Shown in pieces: positions 17,973-26,546 of a stretch of 64,000 nucleotides of DNA. The translations under genes were made by a program, and so were the position numbers. Origin of the DNA: Neorhizobium petrolearium (lineage in GTDB: Bacteria > Pseudomonadota > Alphaproteobacteria > Rhizobiales > Rhizobiaceae); NCBI RefSeq assembly GCF_017873175.1, contig NZ_JAGGJW010000014.1, forward strand, positions 124,001 through 188,000, in the 5' to 3' direction. The notes under the pieces were generated by a model, which saw only the letters and a program-made list of their open reading frames with translations, made no database searches and had not been told where the DNA came from. The stretch's first letter is position 1. The number at the start of each line of letters is the position of its first letter.

Positions 17973-18416
17973 CTATTCGTTGATTTCCGGCTCGACGAGC
18001 CTTGCCAGATTTTTCAGCGACTCCTGCCAGCCGAGATAGCAGGCCTCGGCCGGAATGACGTCCGGCACGCCAGCCTGGGTAATATCCATCTCCGTCCCGA
18101 CCGAAACTTTCTTCAACGTCACGGTGACGTCCATCTCGCCAGGCAGGTTGGGGTCGTCGAACCTGTCCGTATAGCGAACGCGCTCACCCGGAACGAGATC
18201 GAGATATTCGCCGCCGAACGAATGGCTGTTGCCCGTCGTAAAGTTGCGGAAGGACATCTTGAACTTGCCGCCGACGGTCGATTCAAAGTGATGCACGGTG
18301 CAGGTAAAACCGTTCGGGGGAAGCCATTTGGCGAGCGCATCCGCTTCGATGAACGCGCGATAGACCTTTTCCGGGCTGGTGGCGAGGACGCGGTGCAGGC
18401 GTATGGTGCTGGGCAT
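17973..18416 (-). CDS. SRPBCC (AHSA1-like) domain protein
   Basis: This 147-residue protein has the START-like fold of the Activator of Hsp90 homology group: STIRLHRVLATSPEKVYRAF at the start, the GGKF turn, GGEYLDLVPGERVRYTDRF and a final LGWQESLKNLA helix. Such proteins bind hydrophobic ligands; the biological role of this branch is unknown. The ATG at 18416 is chosen because AAGGATC lies about 9 bases upstream; an in-frame start at 18485 adds residues unlike the family. It stands alone between the repeat gap and gcvP. Confidence 0.85.
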   Translation of the reverse strand: MPSTIRLHRVLATSPEKVYRAFIEADALAKWLPPNGFTCTVHHFESTVGGKFKMSFRNFTTGNSHSFGGEYLDLVPGERVRYTDRFDDPNLPGEMDVTVTLKKVSVGTEMDITQAGVPDVIPAEACYLGWQESLKNLARLVEPEINE

Positions 18417-18620
18417 GGTCGTGATCCTTCTGGATGGATGGAACGTACGACTCCAAGGACGGACGAGGCTTGGGTAATCCGACAAAGCCCAAGCCTGCCG
18501 TTGAAAATTTTCGAGATATCCTACCGCTGGCTTGCGGCTGACAACAGCGGCCGCGTCCTTCTTTTCTCACAAGAGAAGAGCGGGGCGCCGAATTCGCCGC
18601 CCCCCGGTTTGGTGTCCCAA

Positions 18621-21485
18621 CTATTCCGCCGCCTCGGCGTAAGCCTCCATCGGAGGGCAGGTGCAGACGAGGTTACGGTCACCATAAACGTTGTCGACGC
18701 GGTTGACCGGCGACCAGTATTTATCGACCCTGAAGGCGCCGGGCGGGTAGCAGGCCTGTTCCCTGGAGTAGGGCCGGTCCCATTCGCCGACGAGGTCTTC
18801 CACCGTATGCGGGGCGTTCTTGAGCGGGTTGTTTTCCCGGTCCATCCTGCCTTCTTCGATGGCCCGGGCTTCGTCGCGGATCGCCAGCATTGCATCGCAG
18901 AAGCGATCGAGTTCGGCCTTGGGTTCCGATTCGGTCGGCTCGATCATCAGCGTGCCGGCAACCGGCCAGCTCATGGTCGGCGCATGGAAACCGCAATCAA
19001 TCAGGCGCTTGGCGATGTCGTCCACCGTGACGCCGGCCGAGGTGCTGAGCGGGCGCGTATCGATGATGCATTCATGCGCGACGCGGCCGGCTTCAGACTT
19101 GTAGAGCACGTCATAGGCGCCCTTCAGCCGGGCGGCGATATAATTGGCGTTGAGGATCGCTACCTTGGTCGCCTGCGTCAGACCTTCGCCGCCCATCATC
19201 AGGCAGTAGGACCAGGAGATCGGCAGGATCGATGGCGAGCCGAACGGGGCGGCCGAAACCGCGCCTTCCCTGCCATCCGACTGAGGATGACCGGGAAGAT
19301 GGGCCGCGAGATGTGCCTTGACGCCGATAGGCCCCATGCCGGGACCGCCGCCGCCATGCGGGATGCAGAAGGTCTTGTGGAGGTTCAGGTGCGACACGTC
19401 CGAGCCGATGTCACCGGGGCGGGACAGGCCGACCATGGCGTTCATGTTGGCGCCGTCCAGATAGACCTGGCCACCATACTTGTGGGTGATCGCGCAGATC
19501 TCCTTCACCGTTTCCTCGAAAACGCCGTGGGTCGAAGGATAGGTGATCATGCAGCAGGAAAGGTCTGCCGCGTGTTCCTCCGCCTTGGCGCGAAAATCGT
19601 CCATGTCGATGTCGCCGTTCTCCTTCGCCTTGACCGGCACGACCTTCATGCCGGCCATCTGCGCCGAGGCCGGGTTGGTGCCGTGCGCGGAGGTGGGAAT
19701 GAGGCAGACATTGCGGTGGGTCTCGCCGTTCGCGATGTGATAGTTGCGAATGGTGAGCAGGCCCGCATATTCGCCTTGCGCGCCGGAATTCGGCTGCATG
19801 GAGAAGGCGTCGTAGCCGGTGATCTGGCAGAGTTTCTGGGAAAGATCGTCGATCATCTCCTTGTAGCCAAGAGCCTGATCGGCAGGGACGAAGGGGTGGA
19901 TGTCGGAAAATTCCGGCCAGGTGATCGGCAGCATTTCCGCCGTCGCATTGAGCTTCATGGTGCAAGAGCCGAGCGGGATCATCGCCCGATCGAGCGCCAG
20001 ATCCCGGTCCGAGAGCCGGCGGATATAACGGGTCATCTCGCTTTCGGCGCGGTTCATGTGGAAGATCGGATGCGTCATGTAGTCCGATTTCCGGAGAAGC
20101 GCGTTCGGCAGACGGTATTCCGGCGAGAAGTCGGACACCTTGAAATTGCCGCCGAAGGCCCGCCAGACGGCTTCGAGCGTTGCCGGACGGGTTCGCTCGT
20201 CGAGCGACATGCCGATCCGCGTTTCGCCGACCTTGCGCAGGTTGACGCCTTCAGCGACCGCGGCGCGCAGGACAAGGCCCTGCATATGGCCCACTTCGAC
20301 GGTGATGGTGTCGAAGAAGGTGTCGGGCTCGATCCGGTAGCCGAGCTTCTCGAGGCCCTTCGCCATCAACACGGCCTTCTTGTGGACCTGCTGGGCGATC
20401 GCCTTCAGCCCGTCCGGGCCGTGGAAAACGCCGTACATGGAGGCCATCACAGCGAGCAGAACCTGGGCGGTGCAGATGTTCGACGTCGCCTTCTCGCGGC
20501 GGATATGCTGCTCGCGGGTCTGCAGGCTGAGGCGGTAGGCGCGGTTGCCGCGACTGTCAACCGAAACGCCGACGAGGCGACCGGGCATGGCGCGCTTATG
20601 GGCGTCCTTGACGGCCATATAGGCCGCGTGCGGGCCGCCGTAACCGACCGGCACCCCAAAACGCTGGGAGGAGCCGATGGCGATATCGGCTCCCATTTCG
20701 CCGGGCGATTTCAGAAGCGTCAGCGCCAGCGGATCGGCGGCGACCGCCGCAAGCGCGCCGGTCTGGTGCAGGCGAGCGATCAGGCCGGAAAAATCGCGAA
20801 CATGGCCGTGGGTGCCGGGATACTGGAAGACCGCGCCGAAGACGTCGACGGGATCGAGATCGGTCATCGGATCGCCGACGATGACGGTCCAGCCGAGCGG
20901 TGCGGCGCGGGTTTCGATGAGCGCGATCGTTTGCGGATGGCAGGCGGAATCCACGAAGAAGGCCGTCGCCTTGGACTTGGCCTGACGCTGGCAAAGTGCC
21001 ATGGCCTCGGCAGCGGCGGTCGCTTCATCGAGCAGCGAAGCGTTGGCGACATCGAGACCCGTCAGGTCGCAAATCATCGTCTGAAAATTGAGGAGCGCTT
21101 CGAGGCGGCCTTGAGAGATCTCCGGCTGATAGGGCGTATAGGCCGTGTACCAGGCGGGGTTTTCGAGGATGTTGCGCTGGATGACGGGCGGCGTGATCGT
21201 GCCGTAATAGCCTTGGCCGATCAGCGAGACGAGCACCTGGTTGCGGTTGGCCGTCTCGCGCAGGCGGTCGAGCGCTTCGCGTTCCGTGAGGGCAGCACCC
21301 CAGGCAAGCGGCGTCCGCTGGCGGATGGAGGAAGGCACCGTCGCATCGATGAGCGCGTCGAGCGAAGGGTAGCCGATCACCTTCAGCATTTCGGTCATCT
21401 CGACGGGCGAGGGGCCGATATGCCGGCGATTGGCGAAATCGTATGGCTGGTAGTCGGTGAAATGGAAATCCGTCCGGTCGCTCAT
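18621..21485 (-). CDS. gcvP: Glycine dehydrogenase (decarboxylating), P protein
   Basis: This 954-residue enzyme decarboxylates glycine and passes the aminomethyl group to the lipoyl arm of GcvH. It is the long single-chain form, with both homologous halves. The pyridoxal phosphate lysine is Lys704 in HLNLHKTF, followed by the glycine-rich GGGGPGMGP. Its start overlaps the gcvH stop (ATGA), so the two are translationally coupled. Expression follows the glycine riboswitch upstream of gcvT. A G/C-rich hairpin lies downstream at about 18580-18605. Confidence 0.96.
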   Translation of the reverse strand: MSDRTDFHFTDYQPYDFANRRHIGPSPVEMTEMLKVIGYPSLDALIDATVPSSIRQRTPLAWGAALTEREALDRLRETANRNQVLVSLIGQGYYGTITPPVIQRNILENPAWYTAYTPYQPEISQGRLEALLNFQTMICDLTGLDVANASLLDEATAAAEAMALCQRQAKSKATAFFVDSACHPQTIALIETRAAPLGWTVIVGDPMTDLDPVDVFGAVFQYPGTHGHVRDFSGLIARLHQTGALAAVAADPLALTLLKSPGEMGADIAIGSSQRFGVPVGYGGPHAAYMAVKDAHKRAMPGRLVGVSVDSRGNRAYRLSLQTREQHIRREKATSNICTAQVLLAVMASMYGVFHGPDGLKAIAQQVHKKAVLMAKGLEKLGYRIEPDTFFDTITVEVGHMQGLVLRAAVAEGVNLRKVGETRIGMSLDERTRPATLEAVWRAFGGNFKVSDFSPEYRLPNALLRKSDYMTHPIFHMNRAESEMTRYIRRLSDRDLALDRAMIPLGSCTMKLNATAEMLPITWPEFSDIHPFVPADQALGYKEMIDDLSQKLCQITGYDAFSMQPNSGAQGEYAGLLTIRNYHIANGETHRNVCLIPTSAHGTNPASAQMAGMKVVPVKAKENGDIDMDDFRAKAEEHAADLSCCMITYPSTHGVFEETVKEICAITHKYGGQVYLDGANMNAMVGLSRPGDIGSDVSHLNLHKTFCIPHGGGGPGMGPIGVKAHLAAHLPGHPQSDGREGAVSAAPFGSPSILPISWSYCLMMGGEGLTQATKVAILNANYIAARLKGAYDVLYKSEAGRVAHECIIDTRPLSTSAGVTVDDIAKRLIDCGFHAPTMSWPVAGTLMIEPTESEPKAELDRFCDAMLAIRDEARAIEEGRMDRENNPLKNAPHTVEDLVGEWDRPYSREQACYPPGAFRVDKYWSPVNRVDNVYGDRNLVCTCPPMEAYAEAAE

Positions 21486-21844
21486 GCGATCAGCTCCTGA
21501 TAGGCGGTCTCGTCAAGCAGCGCATCAGCATCGGCGGGGTTCTTCAGCTTCAGCTTGAAGAACCAGGCGGCTCCTTGCGGATCAGAGTTCACGATCGAGG
21601 GATCGTCGACGATCGCCTGGTTGACCTCAATCACTTCGCCGTCGAGCGGACAATAGACGTCGGAGGCGGCCTTGACGCTCTCGACGGTCGCGGCATTGCC
21701 GTCCTTGGAAAGCTGGCTGCCCACTTCCGGCAGTTCGACGAAAACGAGGTCGCCGAGCTGTTCGGCGGCATGCGTCGTGATGCCGACGGTGGCGACATCG
21801 CCTTCGAGCTTCAGCCATTCATGTTCGGCGGTAAATTTCAGCAT
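21482..21844 (-). CDS. gcvH: Glycine cleavage system H protein
   Basis: This 120-residue lipoyl carrier shuttles intermediates between GcvP, GcvT and dihydrolipoamide dehydrogenase. The lipoylated lysine is Lys58 in TVESVKAASD. The ATG at 21844 gives the family N-terminus LKFTAEHEWL; a longer in-frame start at 21889 would add residues not found in the family. A 118-base repeat separates it from gcvT. lipB, needed for lipoylation, is at 36973. Confidence 0.96.
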   Translation of the reverse strand: MLKFTAEHEWLKLEGDVATVGITTHAAEQLGDLVFVELPEVGSQLSKDGNAATVESVKAASDVYCPLDGEVIEVNQAIVDDPSIVNSDPQGAAWFFKLKLKNPADADALLDETAYQELIA

Positions 21845-21880
21845 TGGTTTGTTCCTCTCGTGATGTGGTGCGAGCCGTTT

Positions 21881-21998
21881 GCCCCTCACCCTAACCCTCT
21901 CCCCGCATGCGGGGAGAGGGGCCTAAGCAGGTGTTGGCGGCATGCGTCCTTCTCCCCGTTCTGAACGGGGAGAAGGTGGCGGCAGCCGGATGAGGGGC
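21881..21998. repeat. Compound palindromic repeat between gcvT and gcvH
   Basis: Outer arms GCCCCTCA (21881-21888) and TGAGGGGC (21991-21998) enclose two perfect hairpins: a 26-base palindrome at 21895-21920 centred on GCATGC, and 14-base arms at 21948-21961 and 21963-21976 around one central base. The layout and the words CTCTCCCCGC and GGCAGCCGGATGAGGGG match the RIME-like palindromic repeats known from rhizobia (from memory). It lies within the gcv operon. Confidence 0.8.
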
Positions 21999-22014
21999 AA
22001 TCTTGGCCATGGGT

Positions 22015-23151
22015 TCAACGTTTATATGTGGGGGTGATAAAGGGCAGGGCCGAGACCGTGACAGGCAGGTACTTGCCGCGCACTTCCGCGAAGATCTGCT
22101 TGCCGGGGGCGACATAATCCGTCGGCACGTAACCCATGGCGACGGGGCCTTCGACGGAGGGGCCGAAACCGCCAGAGGTGACTTCGCCGATTTCCGTCCC
22201 GCCCTCGCCATCGGCGAAGAGCTTCGAATGGCCGCGAACCGGCGCCTTGCCTTCCGGCTTCAGGCCGACGCGGCGGCGCGAGGTGCCGTTCGTCAGTTCG
22301 TCGAGGATGCGGTCAGCACCCGGAAAGCCACCGGCGCGCTCACCACCCATGCGGCGGGCCTTCTGGATCGCCCATTCGAGCGAGGCTTCGATCGGACTGG
22401 TCGTGGTGTCGATGTCGTTGCCGTAGAGGCAAAGCCCGGCTTCCAGGCGCAGCGAATCACGGGCGCCGAGGCCGATCGGCTGGCAATCTGGATGTTCGAG
22501 CAGCGCTTTTGCGATCTGTTCGGCTTGTGCCGAGGGAACGGAGATTTCGAAACCGTCCTCGCCGGAATAGCCGGAGCGCGAAATGATGCAGGCGGCGTCA
22601 AGCAAGGAGGCGTCCCGGACATCCATGAACTTCATCGCGGTGACTTCCGGCCAAAGCCCGGCAAGGGCCGACGCGGCGCGCGGCCCCTGGAGAGCTAGAA
22701 GGGCACGATCTTCGAGAAGCGTGACATCGCAGCCCGAAAGATGCGCCTTCATATGCGCGACATCCGCTTCCTTGCAGGCCGCATTGACGACGACGAAAAG
22801 ATGATCGCCGCGATTGGTGATCATCAGGTCATCAAGTATGCCGCCATTTTCGTCGGTGAAGAAGCCGTAGCGCTGGCGGCCGGGCTTGAGGCCCAGGATA
22901 TCGACCGGGACAAGGCTTTCGAGTGCGCGCGCGGCATCCTCACAGGATCCGGATTTGGCCTTTACGATCACCTGGCCCATATGGGAGACGTCGAAAAGGC
23001 CTGCGGCTGCACGGGTGTGCAGGTGCTCCTTCAGGACGCCGGCAGGATATTGCACCGGCATGTCGTAGCCCGCAAAGGGCACCATTTTCGCACCAAGCGA
23101 CAGATGAAGCGCGTGAAGCGGAGTTTTCTTAAGAGGGGTCTGATCGTCCAA
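22015..23151 (-). CDS. gcvT: Aminomethyltransferase, glycine cleavage T protein
   Basis: This 378-residue enzyme transfers the methylene group from aminomethyl-GcvH to tetrahydrofolate and releases ammonia. Diagnostic text includes KTPLHALHLSLGAKMVPFAGY, the folate-binding YSGEDGFEI and LGARDSLRLEAGLCLYG with the catalytic aspartate. The start is taken as TTG at 23151: GGAGG lies at 23157-23161 with a 5-base spacer, and the protein then begins DDQTPLKKTPL as in relatives. A GTG at 23175 is the alternative. The tandem glycine riboswitch is immediately upstream. Confidence 0.94.
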   Translation of the reverse strand: MDDQTPLKKTPLHALHLSLGAKMVPFAGYDMPVQYPAGVLKEHLHTRAAAGLFDVSHMGQVIVKAKSGSCEDAARALESLVPVDILGLKPGRQRYGFFTDENGGILDDLMITNRGDHLFVVVNAACKEADVAHMKAHLSGCDVTLLEDRALLALQGPRAASALAGLWPEVTAMKFMDVRDASLLDAACIISRSGYSGEDGFEISVPSAQAEQIAKALLEHPDCQPIGLGARDSLRLEAGLCLYGNDIDTTTSPIEASLEWAIQKARRMGGERAGGFPGADRILDELTNGTSRRRVGLKPEGKAPVRGHSKLFADGEGGTEIGEVTSGGFGPSVEGPVAMGYVPTDYVAPGKQIFAEVRGKYLPVTVSALPFITPTYKR

Positions 23152-23225
23152 GGGCGCCTCCAAGGTCTGGCGCACTTGTCGCGCCGGCTCAGTATCAGGC
23201 GCGTTGCCGCGCCGGTTCTTGAGCC

Positions 23226-23394
23226 CCCTCTGTCCCTTTCGCCTGAGATTGTTATCCCTTCGGCGAGCCCTTGCCTAACGGAAAGGCTTCTCTCCAGAGT
23301 CCTGTTGGCGCCCGCTGGTCCTTTTGCCTGAGAGTTTCCGGGGCGGTTGCTCCTTCGGCACCGCATTCAAGCGGCTTCTCCCAGCGAGTCTGGC
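23226..23394 (-). ncRNA. Tandem glycine riboswitch upstream of gcvT
   Basis: On the - strand two aptamers follow each other. The first has GGGAGAAG, GCCGAAGGAGCAA, ACTCTCAGGCAAAAGGACC and closes near the second. The second has CTGGAGAGAAGCC, GCCGAAGGGATAACAATC and CTCAGGCGAAAGGGACAGA. Both carry the hallmark GCCGAAGG and CTCAGGC elements. High glycine is expected to switch on gcvT-gcvH-gcvP. The aptamer ends about 75 bases before the TTG start. Nothing else is seen in the rest of the 23176-23588 gap. Confidence 0.93.
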
Positions 23395-23588
23395 GGTCAT
23401 TATCGACCTCGCCCGGCATTTGGCAAGCCCCCCATGTCGCGGGCAACATGATTTTTGTCGCAGTGCAGCAAACGCTATTTGATCTAATGCAAAGAAGCCG
23501 CATCGATCGCTGTTGTATGGGGGCAGAAAGTGCTTTTGCACTTCTTCGCGATTTGGGTTATTCGGGTGCCATTCGGACAGGCAGGACA

Positions 23589-23966
23589 ATGATGGCAAGG
23601 CCTTCGACAGCGGCGAATTTTCTGCGCATCTTCTGCGCCGTCGTTCTGCTTTCGCTGGGATTTGCCCATCAGCCCGTCCAGGCGGGCGCGCCGCTCGATT
23701 CCTACAGCGAAGCTTACCGGCTGCCGGACGGCACGTTTGCCGATATCTGCGCGGAAGATGTTCATCACAAGCGCCAGCCGGCGGCGAGGCCGGTCTGCGA
23801 AGTCTGCCTGCTGGCATCCTCTATTATCCTGCCTCCACCAGCCGACGAGGCATGGCTGGCCAGCGAACCAGCTTTTCTCATCAATCCGCTCCGCCAGTTC
23901 TCCCAATTGCTCGGGACGACTGCCGTCGCCCGGCCGAAATCCCGCGCCCCGCCGCTTTCGATCTGA
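23589..23966 (+). CDS. DUF2946-like small exported protein
   Basis: This 125-residue protein begins with a hydrophobic segment (FLRIFCAVVLLSLGFAHQ) and contains the pair CEVC near residue 77 in a region resembling the conserved cysteine motif of DUF2946 proteins. The adjacent gene, 77 bases on, encodes a YcnI-PCuAC copper protein, so a role in periplasmic copper handling is a fair inference. Two adjacent ATG codons at 23589 and 23592 are possible starts; no strong ribosome site is seen. The family assignment is from pattern recognition only. Confidence 0.6.
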   Translation: MMARPSTAANFLRIFCAVVLLSLGFAHQPVQAGAPLDSYSEAYRLPDGTFADICAEDVHHKRQPAARPVCEVCLLASSIILPPPADEAWLASEPAFLINPLRQFSQLLGTTAVARPKSRAPPLSI

Positions 23967-24043
23967 TCCTTCCATCGGTTCAAGAGATCAATCGTATTCC
24001 CGGTCGAGCGGCGAAGAGCGCCGCCACCGGAAGGGGACATATC

Positions 24044-25039
24044 ATGAAGACCATCACCAAGCTCGCTCTCTCGGGCGCTTTCGCCACCGTCAGCATGGCC
24101 AACGCTCATGCGCATTCAACTTTCGCCAACCCTACCGCAGCGGAAGAAGCCACGTCCGTCATCGCGCTGCAGGTTCCGCATGGCTGCGACGGCAAGGCGA
24201 CCACCGAACTGCAGGTCAAGCTGCCGGAGGGTTTCGTTTTCGCAAAGCCGCAGCCGAAGCCGGGCTGGGAGTTGGAAGTCATCCAGGGCAACTATGCCAA
24301 GACCTATGACAACCACGGCAAAACCGTAACGGCCGGCCCCGTGGAGATCCGCTGGAAGAACGGCAACCTGCCGGACGCTTTTTACGACACCTTCGTCATT
24401 CAGGGTAAGGTCTCGGGTATTGCAGCCGGCAAGACGCTCGCTTTTCCGACGACCCAGCTTTGCAGCACCGATGGCAAGGTTGTGTGGGACCAGGTTGCGG
24501 CCGAAGGCGTTGATCCGCATTCGCTGAAAAGCCCGGCTCCAGCCCTGACCGTAACACCGAAGATGCCGGCGGGGCATGATCACGCCGCGATGGCGATGAT
24601 GGCGGGCAATGGTGCAGCCAATCCTGCGAGCGCCGCGGTCGTGAAGCTCGGCGATCTGGAGATCACCGGCGCCTTCACAAAGGCCATGCTGCCCGGCCAG
24701 CCGGTCGGCGGCGGATATTTCACCGTCAAGAACAACGGCCAGACCGACGACGTGCTGGTTTCTGCCACTTCGCCGATCGCGGGCGCCGTGGAACTGCACG
24801 AAATGGCCATGCAAGGCGACGTCATGAAGATGCGCAGGCTCGATACCGGCATCGCAATTCCGGCCGGCAAGACCGTCGAGCTGAAGCCCGGCGGGTTGCA
24901 CATGATGTTCATGAAGGTGACGGAGCCGTTCAAGGCCGGCGGCGAAGTGCCGGTTACGCTGACCTTCGAGAAGGCAGGCAAGGTGGAGCTCAAGCTCCAG
25001 GTCGGTCCCTCGGCTCCTTCGGGCGTGCAAAACAACTGA
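24044..25039 (+). CDS. YcnI (DUF1775) - PCuAC copper chaperone fusion
   Basis: This 331-residue exported protein joins two copper-binding domains. A signal peptide ends at AHA (residue 23), leaving His24 as the mature N-terminus; YcnI proteins use that histidine, a glutamate and a tryptophan to hold Cu(II). The YcnI domain covers about 24-180. The PCuAC domain (about 205-320) has the methionine/histidine site HEMAM...MKM...GGLHMMFM that binds Cu(I). PCuAC proteins deliver copper to cytochrome oxidase. The start at 24044 has AAGGGGAC upstream. A strong terminator follows. Confidence 0.92.
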   Translation: MKTITKLALSGAFATVSMANAHAHSTFANPTAAEEATSVIALQVPHGCDGKATTELQVKLPEGFVFAKPQPKPGWELEVIQGNYAKTYDNHGKTVTAGPVEIRWKNGNLPDAFYDTFVIQGKVSGIAAGKTLAFPTTQLCSTDGKVVWDQVAAEGVDPHSLKSPAPALTVTPKMPAGHDHAAMAMMAGNGAANPASAAVVKLGDLEITGAFTKAMLPGQPVGGGYFTVKNNGQTDDVLVSATSPIAGAVELHEMAMQGDVMKMRRLDTGIAIPAGKTVELKPGGLHMMFMKVTEPFKAGGEVPVTLTFEKAGKVELKLQVGPSAPSGVQNN

Positions 25040-25064
25040 TCGAGAGACCCAGCATTCCGACCTG

Positions 25065-25095
25065 GAGGCCGCCTGTAAGCGGCCTCTTCTTTTTC
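25065..25095 (+). terminator. Intrinsic terminator after the YcnI-PCuAC gene
   Basis: The stem GAGGCCGC (25065-25072) pairs with GCGGCCTC (25079-25086) around a 6-base loop and is followed by TTCTTTTTCT. The end of the convergent DUF2000 gene overlaps the last base. Confidence 0.85.
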
Positions 25096-25511
25096 TATCG
25101 CAAGAGTTTCAGGCTGCCGGTCAGCGATCTGATCCATTTCGACGGGCCGGCAAGGCCGAGACCGTCGATTGCCTCCTCCGCGAGGTTGCGATCGGGGAAG
25201 GAGGCTTCGTAGTCCCTGTAATCATGCAGCGCCCGGGCGAAGGCCGGGAAGGGCACGACGGCGCGTTCTTCCGGCTGCGCCAGAGCACGCAGCAGAAGCG
25301 AAAGGATCGCTTCGGTATCCGCTTGCAGGATCGGCACGGGCCGATTGGAGCTGATGTCGATCGTGCGATTCTCGCGGTCGGTGAGCCGGCGGGCCGCAAG
25401 GGCCGGCATCGAGGCGCCGAGGCCGATCGAGATCGCTGCAACAGTATTGCTGAGAAGGCCGAGCGGCAGGGCAGGGTTGACGATGATGGCAAGGCGGACG
25501 TCGTCGATCAT
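25095..25511 (-). CDS. DUF2000 family protein
   Basis: This 138-residue protein has the DUF2000 pattern: DVRLAIIVNPALPLGLLSNTVAAISIGLGAS at the start, ISSNRPVPILQA in the middle and a helical C-terminus. The fold is related to peptidyl-tRNA hydrolase II, but no function is established. It is divergent from a Lrp/AsnC-type regulator across 139 bases holding four AGGTA/TACCT half-sites, so that regulator may control it (inference). GTLs with enzymes of amino acid metabolism are not visible nearby. Confidence 0.82.
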   Translation of the reverse strand: MIDDVRLAIIVNPALPLGLLSNTVAAISIGLGASMPALAARRLTDRENRTIDISSNRPVPILQADTEAILSLLLRALAQPEERAVVPFPAFARALHDYRDYEASFPDRNLAEEAIDGLGLAGPSKWIRSLTGSLKLLR

Positions 25512-25577
25512 GGCGGTATCGGAAGCATTATCTCACGAAAGATGCAGAGACATTACCTTCAATTTGCGGGACGATCC

Positions 25578-25643
25578 TACCTATTGCTTTCGAATTTCAG
25601 CCTGATCAGGTAAAATATACCTCTATAGCCCCAAAATAAGGTA
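25578..25643. promoter_or_regulatory. Cluster of four AGGTA/TACCT half-sites, candidate Lrp-type operator
   Basis: TACCT at 25578, AGGTA at 25608, TACCT at 25618 and AGGTA at 25639 lie between the divergent DUF2000 and Lrp-type genes. The middle pair forms a perfect 15-base palindrome, AGGTA-AAATA-TACCT (25608-25622), the size of a typical Lrp/AsnC box. Start-to-start distances of 30, 10 and 21 bases are close to whole helical turns, as expected for wrapping by an octamer. Confidence 0.6.
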
Positions 25644-25650
25644 GATATTC

Positions 25651-26130
25651 ATGGACACGACGATCGAACCGGTAGATGTGCGAATCCTGGAGGCCTTGCA
25701 GGAGGATGGCCGGCTGACCAATCAGGCACTTGCCGAAAAGGTCGGCCTCTCCACCTCGCCGAGCTGGCGTCGCGTTCGTCAGCTTGAAGAAACGGGCGTG
25801 ATCCAAGGCTATAAGGCGGTACTGGATCGAAGGGCGATCGGCCTTGGCGTGCTCGCCTTCATCCGGGTGAAGATCGACAGCCACAGCGCGGCCGAAGCAG
25901 AGACCTTTGCAGCCGAAGTGTCCAGGCTCAACGAGGTGGTCGCCTGCTACAGTATTGCCGGGGACGCAGATTTCCTGCTGCAGGTGGTCTCGCCCGATCT
26001 CGACGCCTACGCGGATTTCGCGATGTCGACACTGAGGCAGCTGCCGCGCATCAAGGAGATGCAGACCACCTTCGTCCTGAAGGAGATCAAACCTTTCGAT
26101 GGCTTTCCGCTGCGTTTCGCAGGCAAATGA
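25651..26130 (+). CDS. Lrp/AsnC family transcriptional regulator
   Basis: This 159-residue protein has an N-terminal helix-turn-helix (DVRILEALQEDGRLTNQALA, then VGLSTSPSWRRVRQLE) and a C-terminal RAM domain (ACYSIAGDADFLLQV) that binds small effectors, usually amino acids. It probably regulates itself and the divergent DUF2000 gene through the half-sites in between. The ATG is 8 bases after the last half-site, consistent with autoregulation. The effector is unknown. Confidence 0.93.
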   Translation: MDTTIEPVDVRILEALQEDGRLTNQALAEKVGLSTSPSWRRVRQLEETGVIQGYKAVLDRRAIGLGVLAFIRVKIDSHSAAEAETFAAEVSRLNEVVACYSIAGDADFLLQVVSPDLDAYADFAMSTLRQLPRIKEMQTTFVLKEIKPFDGFPLRFAGK

Positions 26131-26145
26131 GTCGAAAAGATATCC

Positions 26146-26424
26146 TCAGTCTTCCAGATCGCGGTAGGCCGACTGTACGTGATTGATTGAAACCTGCTGG
26201 CGCGGTTGCTGGCCGGCGTCCAACATATCCAAGGATACGGTTGGGGCGGGAACCATGAGCCGAATGTCACCGGGATCGCTGGCATTCTCTGCCCGCCGGG
26301 CGTTACGTTCCGCATCAGCCTTGATGTCGGCCGCCTGATCCTTCGGCGATATGCGCCGTCCGGGCTTCAGGGCCTCGATCGCAATGGCGGCCGTATTCGC
26401 CGATATGCTGAGCACAAGTGTCAT
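26146..26424 (-). CDS. Hypothetical protein
   Basis: The frame gives 92 residues from an ATG at 26424, beginning TLVLSISANTAAIAIEALKP. The N-terminus resembles the short helical start of flagellin-like or secreted rhizobial proteins (SANTAAIAIEALK), then charged residues (DQAADIKADAERNARRAE). I do not recognise a family. The ribosome site is weak, and a further upstream start at 26484 is possible. It lies convergent to the Lrp-type gene and divergent from crcB. Confidence 0.5.
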   Translation of the reverse strand: MTLVLSISANTAAIAIEALKPGRRISPKDQAADIKADAERNARRAENASDPGDIRLMVPAPTVSLDMLDAGQQPRQQVSINHVQSAYRDLED

Positions 26425-26546
26425 GTCGCTTGTCACTACCTTTCCAGATAGAAAGGAAATAAGGCAGATCGGATTTGTTCCCATTTAACCAAAATGTCGG
26501 CATTTTATCCAATCATCGATTTTCTTTCCGGATTACAGAGCTTTTC

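Noticed and set aside
17949..21500. 1183-codon open frame on the + strand
   Set aside because: It is antisense to gcvP and part of gcvH, has no family match and reflects the high GC content of the opposite strand.
26425..26546. Possible fluoride riboswitch before crcB
   Set aside because: The conserved pseudoknot words of the crcB motif are not present.
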